A stretch of DNA of 64,000 nucleotides from [Clostridium] symbiosum (GCA_036419695.1 CP143946.1:1916001-1980000); one strand, 5' to 3'. Shown: positions 42,908 to 51,968, numbered from the stretch's first letter. Made by a program: numbers and translations. The notes: generated from the sequence alone by a model not told the origin.

Positions 42908-43185
42908 GGCAGTTTCGGTTCGGAATTTTCCAGAGCCGTGAACGAGTCTCGGTCAGAAGACACGGGGGACGGCCCACATAAGGCGTCATCCGGCCTGTAT
43001 TCAAATATATCTTCCACCCTGCAATCCAGAATGCTGCAGAGCGTCTCGATTGTATGGGTGGATACATACATATTCTTTTTCAGCCGTCCAATCTGCCCGG
43101 CGCTGAATCCATAGTACTTAATCAGACGGTATTGAGTTATCTTTTTTTCTTTCATGGTTTTCCATAATTTATCATAAGTAATCAA
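42904..43185 (-). CDS. Xre-type helix-turn-helix regulator
   Basis: This 93-residue protein is a small Cro/C1-type DNA-binding protein (LITYDKLWKTMKEKKITQY, then GFSAGQIGRLKKNMYVSTHT and LCSILDCRVEDIFEY). The start is probably the TTG at 43185, since GGGAGG lies 10 bases before it and homologues usually begin at ITYDKLW. The last 25 residues are a variable tail. It is convergent with the DUF523 gene. Targets are unknown. Confidence 0.88.
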   Translation of the reverse strand: MITYDKLWKTMKEKKITQYRLIKYYGFSAGQIGRLKKNMYVSTHTIETLCSILDCRVEDIFEYRPDDALCGPSPVSSDRDSFTALENSEPKLP

Positions 43186-43339
43186 GGTATCTATACCTCC
43201 CACTACATTAAATACTGAACCGCTTTTGTTGCATATTATCCATAATTGGCTATGTTCATCTTATGTGCTGGGAAAGGCGGGAAGCGGTGATTTGTCATCT
43301 TGTAAAAAATACAGTTTAAGGGGAGGGAATTTTGCAGGA

Positions 43340-43773
43340 AGGCGAACGCCGCCGGGACGGCTGGGGGCGGAATTGTGAGGGGATGGGGTGAGTCTTCAGT
43401 CCCGGGCTGTAGGTTGTCGCGGGTGGGGAATCCGGGCAGAAAAAGTTCCTGCGGGAAACAAGAGACAATCAGCCTCTGAAGATGACGGACGGGGCAGTAC
43501 CCTTCGCTGAGTCTTCAGTCTCGTCGACAACCTGCCCGGGGAAGGAGGGAGAAAACTTTCCGAAGGGTGACCTTGGAATCCGCCGGTGCTTGCTGAGGTT
43601 CTTCACGAAGCTAGCACTCGCTGCGCATTCCACAAGCGGGAGCGAGTCCCCGTAGGAATTTTTTCTCCCGGATTCCCCCTCACGACACCCACCCAACCGG
43701 GACTGAAGACTCATATACAACCTTCCCCACCCCGTCCGCCATCTTACACAGGCGTCCTCGCATCTCAACTAAA
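43340..43773. repeat. Family-A element, copy 4 (composite)
   Basis: The first 115 bases match the left half of copy 2, through GAGTCTTCAGTCCCGGG to GTTCCTGCGGGAAAC at about 43459. There it switches directly to AAGAGACAATCAGCC, the left end of a copy-3-like element, which then runs to CATCTCAACTAAA. It is therefore a truncated element joined to a nearly complete one. It fills the gap between the Xre-type and rubrerythrin genes (43204-43339 holds nothing recognisable). Confidence 0.85.
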
Positions 43774-43785
43774 TAAAAAGTCTGC

Positions 43786-43815
43786 TTGACGTTTTTTTAA
43801 ATATAAGTGTATTAT
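43786..43815 (+). promoter_or_regulatory. Promoter of the rubrerythrin gene
   Basis: TTGACG (43786-43791) and TATTAT (43810-43815) are separated by 18 bases, starting 12 bases after the end of the family-A element. Confidence 0.65.
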
Positions 43816-43881
43816 GATTGGTATACATTGCCTGTTTTCGGAGAAACTACTACCAACAAATGAAATAGGAGGAATAATTTG

Positions 43882-44493
43882 ATGGACAGTGTTTTGAAAA
43901 CAAGCGCTACTGCTAAAAATCTGATGCGTGCTTTTGCCGGTGAAAGCCAGGCGAGAAACCGCTATACGTTTGCCGCTTCAGTGGCTAAGAAGGAAGGACT
44001 TCCTGTCATTGAGAAGGTCTTTTTATATACGGCCGAGCAGGAGAAGGAGCATGCGGAGGTATTCTATAAGTTTTTAAAGGAAATGACGGGAGAGACCATC
44101 CATATTGACGGAGGTTATCCGGTTGATATGTATGAGAAGACCGTGGATCTTTTAAGAGCGGCGGAACACAATGAATTTGAAGAGTTCGACGTGGTATATA
44201 AAGACTTCGGCGATGTGGCCCTGGAAGAGGGATTTGACCGTATCGGCCATGTATTCCATATGATCGCGGATATCGAGAAAACCCATGGGGACCGTTTCGG
44301 TATTTTCGCCAATCTGCTTGAAAGCAGCAGGCTCTTTGCTTCCGAGGAAGACACGGAGTGGATCTGCCTGAACTGCGGCTATATTTTCGAAGGGAAAATT
44401 GCGCCCAAGTACTGCCCGGTTTGTGAACATGAGCAGGGATATTTTATACGCCTTGAGCAGGCTCCTTACGCCAACCTGCGTGAGAACTGCTAA
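43882..44493 (+). CDS. Rubrerythrin
   Basis: This 203-residue protein has the two rubrerythrin parts: a ferritin-like diiron domain (NLMRAFAGESQARNRYTFAA, AEQEKEHAEVFYKF, ALEEGFDRIGHVFHMIADIE) and a C-terminal rubredoxin-like iron site (CLNCG, then CPVC). In anaerobes it reduces hydrogen peroxide with electrons from rubredoxin or NADH. AGGAGG lies 8 bases before the ATG at 43882. It has its own promoter. Confidence 0.97.
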   Translation: MDSVLKTSATAKNLMRAFAGESQARNRYTFAASVAKKEGLPVIEKVFLYTAEQEKEHAEVFYKFLKEMTGETIHIDGGYPVDMYEKTVDLLRAAEHNEFEEFDVVYKDFGDVALEEGFDRIGHVFHMIADIEKTHGDRFGIFANLLESSRLFASEEDTEWICLNCGYIFEGKIAPKYCPVCEHEQGYFIRLEQAPYANLRENC

Positions 44494-44540
44494 GAGGCCT
44501 GATGCCTGCGCCGGCTGTGGCCGGGGCAGGCTGATTTTTG

Positions 44541-44583
44541 TTGAGTGGCAATGGAAAGTTCGCGAAGCGTGCTTTTCGTTGTT
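44541..44583. repeat. Family-C repeat, single copy
   Basis: TTGAGTGGCAATGGAAAGTT followed by CGCGAAGCGTGCTTTTCGTT is the reverse complement of the 41-bp unit at 15130-15252, with one or two changes. It lies between the rubrerythrin and metallophosphoesterase genes. Confidence 0.8.
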
Positions 44584-44687
44584 TCATGAGATGCACACTC
44601 GCGCGAAGATATAATATGCCGCTGTGCGTCCGCGCCCGGCGCGGGAATCCGGAGCGCCGGATTTTATCAATGATTCAGGAGGATTTT

Positions 44688-45569
44688 ATGGTATATGCCT
44701 GTGTGGCGGCCCTGGCGGCCGTTGCCGGAGGACTGGTTCTGCGATCGGAATATGAAAAAAAACATTTTGTCACAGATCACTACCAGATAACTTCGGGAAA
44801 AATAAAAGGAAATAAACGGGAATTTGTATTTCTTTCCGATTTACATAATAATGAATTTGGTGAGAAAAACAGGAAATTGGTGGAGGAGGTAGACAGAATC
44901 CGTCCGGATGCCGTGTTGATTGGCGGAGATATGATGGTTACGAGAGGGGATGCCGATTTGCGGGTAATCCTGGAACTGGTGCGGGAACTGGCTGCGCGTT
45001 ACCCTGTCTATTATGCCAATGGAAACCATGAGGAGCGGATGAGACGGGAGAGGACGGTCTACGGCGATCTCTACGACAGGTTCACAGGGGAGCTGGCCGA
45101 AGCAGGAGCCGTTTATCTCTCCGATCAAAGCGCGGACTTTGGTGAGGATATCCGTATCACCGGATGCAATATGGAGGAACAATATTACCGCCACCGTTTT
45201 ACGATACCGGCACTTCCGGAAAAGGAACTGGAGCGCCATGCAGGGAAGGCGGATCCGGCCAGGTTCCAGATTCTTATGCTGCATTCCCCTCTGTTTTTTA
45301 AGAACTGCAGACAGTGGGGAGCCGATTTGACCCTGTCCGGCCATTTCCATGGGGGAACCATCCGCCTGCCGTTTCTGGGCGGCGTGATGACTCCGCAATA
45401 CCAGTTCTTTCTGCCCTGGTGCGCCGGCCGCTTCGACAGCGGAGGAAAGACAATGTTAGTCAGCCGCGGGCTGGGGACCCATTCCATCAATATCAGGCTG
45501 AACGACAGGCCGCAGCTCATCCGGATTACCCTGAAACCGGAGGGGGTTGCCATGAAAAATCATCTTTGA
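44688..45569 (+). CDS. Membrane-anchored metallophosphoesterase
   Basis: This protein of about 293 residues has an N-terminal hydrophobic anchor (VYACVAALAAVAGGLVLRS) and a calcineurin-type metallophosphoesterase domain: SDLHNNEFG, GGDMM, GNHEER and LSGHFHGGTIR, giving the Asp/His/Asn metal ligands. It resembles YaeI-like phosphodiesterases. The substrate is not clear. I chose ATG 44688 (AGGAGG 7 bases before it) over the longer reading from 44538, whose first 50 residues would come from a family-C repeat. It precedes scpA by about 35 bases. Confidence 0.9.
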   Translation: MVYACVAALAAVAGGLVLRSEYEKKHFVTDHYQITSGKIKGNKREFVFLSDLHNNEFGEKNRKLVEEVDRIRPDAVLIGGDMMVTRGDADLRVILELVRELAARYPVYYANGNHEERMRRERTVYGDLYDRFTGELAEAGAVYLSDQSADFGEDIRITGCNMEEQYYRHRFTIPALPEKELERHAGKADPARFQILMLHSPLFFKNCRQWGADLTLSGHFHGGTIRLPFLGGVMTPQYQFFLPWCAGRFDSGGKTMLVSRGLGTHSINIRLNDRPQLIRITLKPEGVAMKNHL

Positions 45570-45603
45570 TATACTATCGGGGAAAGGACGGAACGAAAAC
45601 CAG

Positions 45604-46407
45604 ATGGGAATTTCCTATAAGCTTGAGAATTTTGAAGGTCCGCTGGATCTTCTCCTCCATTTAATAGAAAAGAATAAAGTCAGCATCTATGATATCCCGA
45701 TCGTGCTGATCACGCAGCAGTATCTGGATTACGTCAGCCAGATGGAAAAGACGGATTTGGACATTGTCAGCGAATTCCTCGTGATGGCGGCTACCCTGAT
45801 CGATATCAAGTCGAGGATGCTTCTGCCTGCCCAGGAAGAGGAGGAAGAGGACGAGGAGGATCCGAGAGCTGAGCTGGTACGCCGGCTGTTGGAGTATAAG
45901 ACATATAAATACATGGCCCAGGAGCTGGAGGAGCGGGAGCAGGACGCGGAGCGTCTTCTGTTTAAGGATCCGACGATCCCGAAGGAGGTTTTGAAGTATG
46001 AGCCGCCCGTGGATTTAGACAGCCTGCTGGACGGGCTGACGCTGGCCAAACTTCAGAGCATTTTTGACTCGGTGATGAAGCGCAAGGAGGACAAGATCGA
46101 TCCGGTGAGAAGTAACTTCGGCACAATCCGCAAGGAGCCGGTGAGCCTGGAACAGAAAATCGGTTCGGTCATGCAGTATGCGAGAAAACACAGAACATTC
46201 AGCTTCCGCCAGATTCTTGAGAAGCAGACGGGCCGCCTGGAAGTGGTAGTTACGTTCCTGGCTGTGCTGGAACTGATGAAGATGGGGAAAATATGCCTGA
46301 CCCAGGAAGCACTATTTGACGATATGTACATAGAAACCCTGGAACCGGAAGGAGAGACGGGAGAGCTCGATCTGGAAGGTCTGGAGGACTTTGAAGAACA
46401 GGAATGA
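45604..46407 (+). CDS. scpA: Segregation and condensation protein A
   Basis: This 267-residue protein is ScpA, the kleisin that bridges SMC heads: N-terminal SYKLENFEGPLDLLLHLIEK, an acidic EEEEEDEEDPRAEL linker (about residues 78-92), and a C-terminal winged helix (LEVVVTFLAVLELMKMGKIC). It ends in a very acidic tail. scpB follows after 8 bases. Together with SMC they organise the chromosome. Confidence 0.98.
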   Translation: MGISYKLENFEGPLDLLLHLIEKNKVSIYDIPIVLITQQYLDYVSQMEKTDLDIVSEFLVMAATLIDIKSRMLLPAQEEEEEDEEDPRAELVRRLLEYKTYKYMAQELEEREQDAERLLFKDPTIPKEVLKYEPPVDLDSLLDGLTLAKLQSIFDSVMKRKEDKIDPVRSNFGTIRKEPVSLEQKIGSVMQYARKHRTFSFRQILEKQTGRLEVVVTFLAVLELMKMGKICLTQEALFDDMYIETLEPEGETGELDLEGLEDFEEQE

Positions 46408-46415
46408 GATAACAG

Positions 46416-47069
46416 ATGGAACAGGAAAACATGGTATTTTCGGAAGATGAGGCAATTGTGGAAGCCGTTCTTTTTACAATGGGCAAATCCGTGGAAGTGC
46501 GCCAGATAGCCGCGGCCCTCGGCCGTGACGCGGAGGCGGCAAAAGACGCGGTGATGCGCCTGAAAGAGCGGTATGAGAAGGAGCAGAGAGGGATGCAGAT
46601 CATAGAGCTGGAAGACAGTTACCAGATGTGCACCAGGGCCAGATATTACGATAACCTGATACAGGTGGCCTCCGCCCCGAAGAAGCAGGTCCTGACGGAC
46701 GTGGTGTTGGAGACGCTTTCCATTATTGCCTATAAGCAGCCGATTACAAAGCTGGAGATAGAAAAAATCAGGGGTGTCAAATCCGACCATGCCGTCAACC
46801 GCCTGATCGAGTACAACCTGGTATATGAAGTAGGCCGCCTGGATGCCCCGGGGCGCCCTGCCCTTTTCGCCACAACGGAAGAATTCCTGCGCCGCTTCGG
46901 TGTCGGGTCGACGGAGGAACTGCCGGAGATCAATCCGCGGCAGGTGGATGAATTCAGGCTGGAGGTGGAAGAAGAAATCGGGCGGAGAAATGAGGACGCC
47001 GTCGGGACGGATGGCGGACGGGATGGTGAGGGGAGAGAGTGTGAGTCTTCAGTCCCGGGCGGAGTTTGA
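46416..47069 (+). CDS. scpB: Segregation and condensation protein B, with a repeat-derived C-terminus
   Basis: This 217-residue protein has the two winged helices of ScpB (EAIVEAVLFTMGKSVEVRQI; ETLSIIAYKQPITKLEIEKI, then RGVKSDHAVNRLIEYNLVYE). Normal ScpB ends soon after FLRRFGVGSTEELPEI. Here the last 26-28 residues (from about NEDAVGTDGGRDGEGRECES to SVPGGV) are encoded by the family-A element that starts at about 46985. So the element has inserted at the 3' end and supplies a new C-terminus and stop codon. The core is intact, so function is probably retained. Confidence 0.93.
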   Translation: MEQENMVFSEDEAIVEAVLFTMGKSVEVRQIAAALGRDAEAAKDAVMRLKERYEKEQRGMQIIELEDSYQMCTRARYYDNLIQVASAPKKQVLTDVVLETLSIIAYKQPITKLEIEKIRGVKSDHAVNRLIEYNLVYEVGRLDAPGRPALFATTEEFLRRFGVGSTEELPEINPRQVDEFRLEVEEEIGRRNEDAVGTDGGRDGEGRECESSVPGGV

Positions 47070-47135
47070 TGGCAATGTGGGGATGGAGGAAGACGATGGC
47101 CGGGACTGAAAACGCGAAGGTGATCGCCTTCACCT
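46985..47135. repeat. Family-A element, partial copy 5, inside the 3' end of scpB
   Basis: GAGAAATGAGGACGCCGTCG corresponds to the right-end sequence of copy 1 read in reverse, and GAGTCTTCAGTCCCGGG (47043-47059) is the core, followed by a shortened centre and CCGGGACTGAA at 47100. Further on, CTTGACAGCTGAGGCAATCAGC near 47438 resembles the left end of copy 3, so a larger or composite element may span to about 47475. Confidence 0.8.
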
Positions 47136-47446
47136 ATCCGCCCCGCCCATGTCCCGCCAACTGTCCTGTTTCTGGGGGTGGGGGAAATCAAATAACTACG
47201 CCATTTCCAAACAAAACAGACCAATGCCCAATACATATTTTTTCTTCGCATTTTCAGCACTACATTTTCACCACTTTATCGAATCTAACGCGCACCATTC
47301 AGAAATTTCCAGATTGCCCCGCAATCTTTTCAACAAGCCAATCTAACGAATCTAACCAATCCATCCACATACCATTATCCCCAAAAGAAATTATCCGGAT
47401 CAACCTAGACCCATCGCTCCCCCTCTACGCCTCCTCTTGACAGCTG
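47136..47446. other. Pyrimidine-rich segment of unknown nature
   Basis: About 310 bases between the partial family-A element and a second repeat end are strongly enriched in C and T on the plus strand (for example CCAATCCATCCACATACCA), unlike the neighbouring DNA. A frame of about 120 codons crosses it but has no binding site and a composition unlike the window's proteins. I cannot assign it. Confidence 0.5.
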
Positions 47447-47534
47447 AGGCAATCAGCCGACGGAACGGATGGCGGAGGGGCAGAGCAAATCACATTTTGT
47501 GACGTACCCGGAGAAAAGTCTGCATGAGCCGGGA

Positions 47535-47562
47535 TTGGCACGCAGCCCGAATTTTGTATAAA
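47535..47562 (+). promoter_or_regulatory. Possible promoter of the first nrdD gene
   Basis: TTGGCA (47535-47540) and TATAAA (47557-47562) are 16 bases apart. Downstream, 47632-47647 and 47663-47678 weakly resemble NrdR boxes (about 11 and 9 of 16 positions) at a centre distance of 31 bases, which is only suggestive. Confidence 0.45.
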
Positions 47563-47754
47563 AATGTGGAAATGGAGCTTGACGCATTGCGGCTGGGATG
47601 GTAGGATAAGTACCGTGATTTTTTTTGATGAACACAGGATATAGAAACAGTAATGAAAATGATAACGATATGTAGATAAATCGGAACGCTCCGCAGAGAA
47701 GAATGTCCGGATGAAAAGGATGAGGCGGGAATTTTAGGAAAACAGGAGGACGGA

Positions 47755-49887
47755 ATGAAAAATTCGGAGATAAAAGTGATTAAAAAGGATGGGACAAGAG
47801 AAGATTTTAATGTCCAGAAGGTCGTGGTGGCCGTCAATAAATCGGCGGAGCGCGCCATGGTTCACTTCACGCAGGAGGAAATTGCGTTCATCTGCCGTTT
47901 TGTTCAGGATAAGGTGGAGAAACTGGATGAGAACCGGATCCCGATTTCCCAGATGCATAACCTGGTGGAGGGAGCGCTGGAGCGGGTGAATCCGGCGGTG
48001 GCCAAGAGCTACCGCGATTACCGCAATTACAAACAGGATTTCGTGCAGATGCTGGATGACGTATATAAGAAAAGCCAATCCATCATGTATATCGGAGATA
48101 AGGAAAACAGCAACACTGACAGCGCCCTGGTGTCCACCAAGCGGAGCCTGATTTTTAATGAGCTGAATAAATCGCTTTACCAGAAATTCTTTATGACGGT
48201 GGAGGAGCTTCAGGCCTGCCGCGACGGATATCTCTATATCCACGACATGTCGGCCCGCCGCGATACGATGAACTGCTGTCTGTTCGATGTAAAGAGCGTC
48301 CTGTCGGGCGGTTTTGAGATGGGAAATCTCTGGTACAATGAGCCGAAGACCCTGGATGTGGCCTTCGACGTCATCGGGGACATCGTGCTCAGCGCGGCCA
48401 GCCAGCAGTACGGAGGATTTACCGTTCCGAGCGTGGAGGAAATCCTGGCTCCCTATGCGGAAAAATCCTATGCAAAATACCTGGAGAAATATATGCTTCT
48501 GGGACTTGATAAAGAAAAGGCGGAGGAAGTGGCCTTTTCCGATATCAAGCGTGACATGGAACAGGGATTCCAGGGCTGGGAATACAAATTTAATTCCGTC
48601 TCCTCCAGCCGCGGGGACTATCCTTTCATTACAATGACGGCAGGCACGGGGAAAAGCCGTTTTGCAAAGCTGGCGACCATCACAATGCTGGAAGTGAGGA
48701 AAAAGGGAGAGGGGAAGGAAGGCTGCAAGAAGCCGGTCCTGTTCCCGAAAATCGTTTTCCTCTATGATGAAAAGCTCCATGGGCCGGGCTGCGAGCTGGA
48801 AGATGTGTTTGAAGCGGGAATCAGATGTTCCGCCAGGACGATGTATCCGGACTGGCTTTCACTGACCGGCGAGGGATATATTGCCGGAATGTATAAAAAG
48901 TATGGAAAGATCATTTCCCCGATGGGTTGCCGCGCATTCTTATCTCCCTGGTATGAGAGGGGCGGCATGAATCCGGCCGACGAAAAGGACGAGCCGGTCT
49001 TTGTGGGCCGTTTTAATATCGGCGTAGTCAGCCTCCACCTTCCGATGATTCTCGCCAGGGCAAGGCAGGAGAGCCGGGATTTCTATGAAGTGCTGGACTA
49101 TTATCTGGACCTGATCCGGAAGATTCATATCCGTACCTATGCATACCTGGGAGAGATGCGCGCGTCCACCAATCCCCTGGCCTACTGTGAGGGCGGATTT
49201 TATGGCGGCCATCTGGGGCTTCACGATAAGATTAAGCCGCTGCTCAGGACGGCGACGGCATCCTTTGGAATTACCGCATTTAACGAGCTTCAGCAGCTCT
49301 ACAACGGAAAATCCCTGGTGGAGGACGGCCGGTTTGCCCTTGAAGTCCTTGAGCATATCAACGGAAAGGTGGAAGAGTTCAAGAAAGAAGACGGGAACCT
49401 TTACGCCATCTACGCGACGCCGGCGGAGAACCTCTGCGGCCTCCAGGTGAAACAGTTCCGCAAGAAATACGGAATTATCGAGAATGTATCCGACCGCGAA
49501 TACGTCAGCAATGGTTTCCACTGCCACGTGACGGAGGAGATTTCCCCGATCCGGAAGCAGGATCTGGAATACAGGTTCTGGGAGCTGTCCAATGGAGGCA
49601 AGATCCAGTATGTGAAATACCCCATCGACTATAACCTGGAAGCCGTCAGAACCCTGGTACGGCGGGCCATGGAGATGGGACTTTACGAGGGTGTGAACCT
49701 GTCCCTTTCCTATTGTGACGACTGCGGCCACCAGGAGCTCGACATGGACGTCTGCCCGGCCTGCGGCAGCAGCAACCTGACGAAGATAGACAGGATGAAC
49801 GGGTACTTAAGCTATTCCCGTGTCAAGGGCGATACACGGTTAAACGAGGCAAAAATGGCCGAGATAGCCGAGAGAAAGTCCATGTAA
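47755..49887 (+). CDS. nrdD: Anaerobic ribonucleoside-triphosphate reductase (class III)
   Basis: This 710-residue protein begins with an ATP-cone (IKVIKKDGTREDFNVQKVVV, about residues 5-95) for allosteric control and continues as a glycyl-radical enzyme. It ends with a zinc site (CDDCG and CPACG) and the radical-site region RMNGYLS with Gly683. It reduces ribonucleotides to deoxyribonucleotides without oxygen, after activation by NrdG, whose gene follows after about 85 bases. AGGAGGACGGA lies before the ATG. It lacks a fused redoxin, which distinguishes it from the second enzyme at 55157. Confidence 0.95.
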   Translation: MKNSEIKVIKKDGTREDFNVQKVVVAVNKSAERAMVHFTQEEIAFICRFVQDKVEKLDENRIPISQMHNLVEGALERVNPAVAKSYRDYRNYKQDFVQMLDDVYKKSQSIMYIGDKENSNTDSALVSTKRSLIFNELNKSLYQKFFMTVEELQACRDGYLYIHDMSARRDTMNCCLFDVKSVLSGGFEMGNLWYNEPKTLDVAFDVIGDIVLSAASQQYGGFTVPSVEEILAPYAEKSYAKYLEKYMLLGLDKEKAEEVAFSDIKRDMEQGFQGWEYKFNSVSSSRGDYPFITMTAGTGKSRFAKLATITMLEVRKKGEGKEGCKKPVLFPKIVFLYDEKLHGPGCELEDVFEAGIRCSARTMYPDWLSLTGEGYIAGMYKKYGKIISPMGCRAFLSPWYERGGMNPADEKDEPVFVGRFNIGVVSLHLPMILARARQESRDFYEVLDYYLDLIRKIHIRTYAYLGEMRASTNPLAYCEGGFYGGHLGLHDKIKPLLRTATASFGITAFNELQQLYNGKSLVEDGRFALEVLEHINGKVEEFKKEDGNLYAIYATPAENLCGLQVKQFRKKYGIIENVSDREYVSNGFHCHVTEEISPIRKQDLEYRFWELSNGGKIQYVKYPIDYNLEAVRTLVRRAMEMGLYEGVNLSLSYCDDCGHQELDMDVCPACGSSNLTKIDRMNGYLSYSRVKGDTRLNEAKMAEIAERKSM

Positions 49888-49902
49888 AGCAGGAGAAAAC
49901 AG

Positions 49903-49971
49903 ACCCGGGAAAATAGAATCGGGAAAACCAACCCGGGAAAGATAGAACGGACAAAACAGATCGGAGTTAAG
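49903..49971. repeat. Short-period tandem array, 14-15 bp units, before nrdG
   Basis: Units start at 49903, 49917, 49931, 49946 and 49960 with the theme ACCCGGGAAAATAG. The last unit carries the nrdG ribosome binding region. The array fills the gap between nrdD and nrdG. Confidence 0.7.
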
Positions 49972-49973
49972 AA

Positions 49974-50465
49974 ATGCGTTATCACAATATTACAAAAGAC
50001 GATATGCTCAACGGGGATGGCTTAAGGGTCGTTCTTTGGGAGGCAGGCTGCAGCCATGGCTGTAAGGGCTGCCACAACCCCGTAACCTGGGACGTGGAAG
50101 GGGGAATTCCCTTTGATGAGGCGGCATGGCGGGAGATAGCGGAGGAACTGGGCAAACAATATATTTCCGGCATCACATTCAGCGGCGGCGATCCGCTTCA
50201 CTTTAAGAACAGGGAGGACACCGAAGCGCTGATCAGGAGGGTCAGGGCGGAATTTCCGGATAAAACCGTGTGGCTGTATACGGGATTTACCTGGGAGGAG
50301 ATCAAAGAGCTGAAGTTTATCAGCCTGGTTGACGTCCTGGTGGACGGCCGGTTTGTGGAGGAGCTTAAGGACAGCACGCTGAAGTGGAAGGGCAGTTCCA
50401 ACCAGCGGGTGATCGATGTGAAAAAGAGCCTGGACGCGGACAGGCCGGTTCTCCATGCTGAATAA
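49974..50465 (+). CDS. nrdG: Anaerobic ribonucleotide reductase activating protein (radical SAM)
   Basis: This 163-residue protein has the radical-SAM cluster motif CSHGCKGC (Cys26, Cys30, Cys33) in the CxxxCxxC pattern, and GITFSGGDPLH for S-adenosylmethionine binding. It makes the glycyl radical on NrdD. The length is usual for NrdG. It lies right after nrdD and before an intrinsic terminator, so the two form an operon. The same activase may also serve the second NrdD, since no other nrdG is in the window. Confidence 0.96.
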   Translation: MRYHNITKDDMLNGDGLRVVLWEAGCSHGCKGCHNPVTWDVEGGIPFDEAAWREIAEELGKQYISGITFSGGDPLHFKNREDTEALIRRVRAEFPDKTVWLYTGFTWEEIKELKFISLVDVLVDGRFVEELKDSTLKWKGSSNQRVIDVKKSLDADRPVLHAE

Positions 50466-50475
50466 CGGGAGCTTT

Positions 50476-50523
50476 AAAGCAGGCCCGGCAGGTCTTAAAA
50501 CAGGATCTGCCGGGCCTGCTTTT
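50476..50523 (+). terminator. Intrinsic terminator of nrdD-nrdG
   Basis: AAAGCAGGCCCGGCAG and its complement form a perfect 16-bp stem with a 15-base loop, ending in TTTT. Confidence 0.93.
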
Positions 50524-50702
50524 CATTGTTGAAAAAACAGAACTTTGTAAAGCGAAGTTAAGATATTGCTAAACAAAAATTTGATTTACAAGCCATTGCC
50601 TTATCGATTCCTTAACAGAAGACTACTGTAACTTTCTGTTACTTTCTGTAGTGACGGGTGAAAAATGATTACACAAAACAAAAGTGAGAAGGAGGAGTTA
50701 GT

Positions 50703-51884
50703 ATGATGGTAATTGAGCTTGATATGTATCAGGCCTGTGCGCTGGGGGCACTCGTCTATTGTTTGGGAAGGTTTATGGTAAAAAAACTGGGATTTCTCAG
50801 TAAGTACTGTATTCCGGCACCGGTAGCAGGAGGTATTGTCTTCGCATTAGCACATCTGGCGCTTTACGGGGCGGGAGTCCTGGAATTCTCATTTGATACT
50901 ACAGTTCAAACGATTCTTATGACCGTGTTCTTCTGCAGCGTAGGTTTTACAGCCTGTTTCCGGCTCCTGAAAAAAGGCGGCCTGCAGGTGTTTATATTCC
51001 TTGCATTGTCGGTCGGAATGTGTATTATCCAGGATGCAGTGGGAAGCGGATTGGCGGCGGCATTCGGACTTAACCCGCTTTTAGGCCTCTGTATGGGGTC
51101 CATGCCTCTGGTTGGCGGCCACGGAACATCGGGTTCCTTCGGACCTCTTCTGGAACAGACATACGGAGTATCGGGAGCTCTTACCGTTGCCCTGGCGGCA
51201 GCTACATACGGCCTTGTTTCAGGAAGCATGATGGGCGGGCCGATTGCAAGGGCACGTGTTGAAAAAATGGGACTTAAATCAACCGCTAAGGCAGAAGGAA
51301 CCGCAGTTGACGAGATTGGTTCCCCGATCGACGGACAGAAATTTACCAATGCAGCGGCATTTCTTGCAGTTGCCATCGGTATCGGAACTTTAATTTTCAC
51401 TTTCTTTAAAAATATCGGCCTCACAATGCCGGCTTATATCGGCGCAATGCTCTGTGCCGCAGCAATCCGTAACATCTGGGACGTAAAGAATTCGGAGCTT
51501 CCGATGGAAGAAATCGACGCACTGGGCGGCCTTTCCCTGAACCTTTATCTGGCGATGGCGATGATGAACCTGAAGCTGTGGCAGCTTGCCGCACTGGCGC
51601 TTCCGATGATTGTCATCCTGCTTATACAGACCCTGGTAATGTTCCTTTACGCCAACTACGCAGTGTTCAACATTATGGGCCGCGACTATGAGGCGGCAGC
51701 CATGACGACGGCATTCTGTGGATTCGGTATGGGCGCCACACCGAACGCAATGGCGAACATGAGAGCTTTACAGGAAAAATACGGCCCGGCGCCGAGAGCA
51801 TTCTTCATTGTGCCGCTGGTAGGAAGCCTGTTTGTAGACTTCTTTAACTCGATGGTGCTTACGACCTTCATGAATATTTTGTAA
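50703..51884 (+). CDS. gltS: Sodium/glutamate symporter GltS
   Basis: This 393-residue protein has about 10 membrane segments and the GltS landmarks: CIPAPVAGGIVFALAHLALY, the GHGTSGSFGPLLEQTYG re-entrant loop, and GFGMGATPNAMANMRALQEKYG in the second half. It imports glutamate with sodium. AAGGAGGAG lies just before the ATG at 50703 (a second ATG follows immediately). Upstream, GTAAC/GTTAC repeats at 50620-50650 may be an operator. It is a single-gene unit with its own terminator. Confidence 0.96.
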   Translation: MMVIELDMYQACALGALVYCLGRFMVKKLGFLSKYCIPAPVAGGIVFALAHLALYGAGVLEFSFDTTVQTILMTVFFCSVGFTACFRLLKKGGLQVFIFLALSVGMCIIQDAVGSGLAAAFGLNPLLGLCMGSMPLVGGHGTSGSFGPLLEQTYGVSGALTVALAAATYGLVSGSMMGGPIARARVEKMGLKSTAKAEGTAVDEIGSPIDGQKFTNAAAFLAVAIGIGTLIFTFFKNIGLTMPAYIGAMLCAAAIRNIWDVKNSELPMEEIDALGGLSLNLYLAMAMMNLKLWQLAALALPMIVILLIQTLVMFLYANYAVFNIMGRDYEAAAMTTAFCGFGMGATPNAMANMRALQEKYGPAPRAFFIVPLVGSLFVDFFNSMVLTTFMNIL

Positions 51885-51890
51885 GATTCG

Positions 51891-51920
51891 GGATAACTAT
51901 GAAGGTACTGAATAGTTACG
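51891..51920. repeat. Family-D 30-bp repeat, copy 2
   Basis: GGATAACTATGAAGGTACTG followed by AATAGTTACG matches 38622-38650 except for a few positions, several of which keep the pairing of the ends. Confidence 0.55.
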
Positions 51921-51968
51921 ATTCGGGTAAAAACACCCTTATTCCTGATATTATTTGTTTACGTTGGG

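Noticed and set aside
44538..44687. Longer N-terminus for the metallophosphoesterase
   Set aside because: The extra 50 residues would be encoded by a family-C repeat, and AGGAGG marks the ATG at 44688.
47066..47440. 124-codon frame through the pyrimidine-rich segment
   Set aside because: No binding site, repeat-derived start and low-complexity S/T/P/N-rich translation; more likely non-coding.
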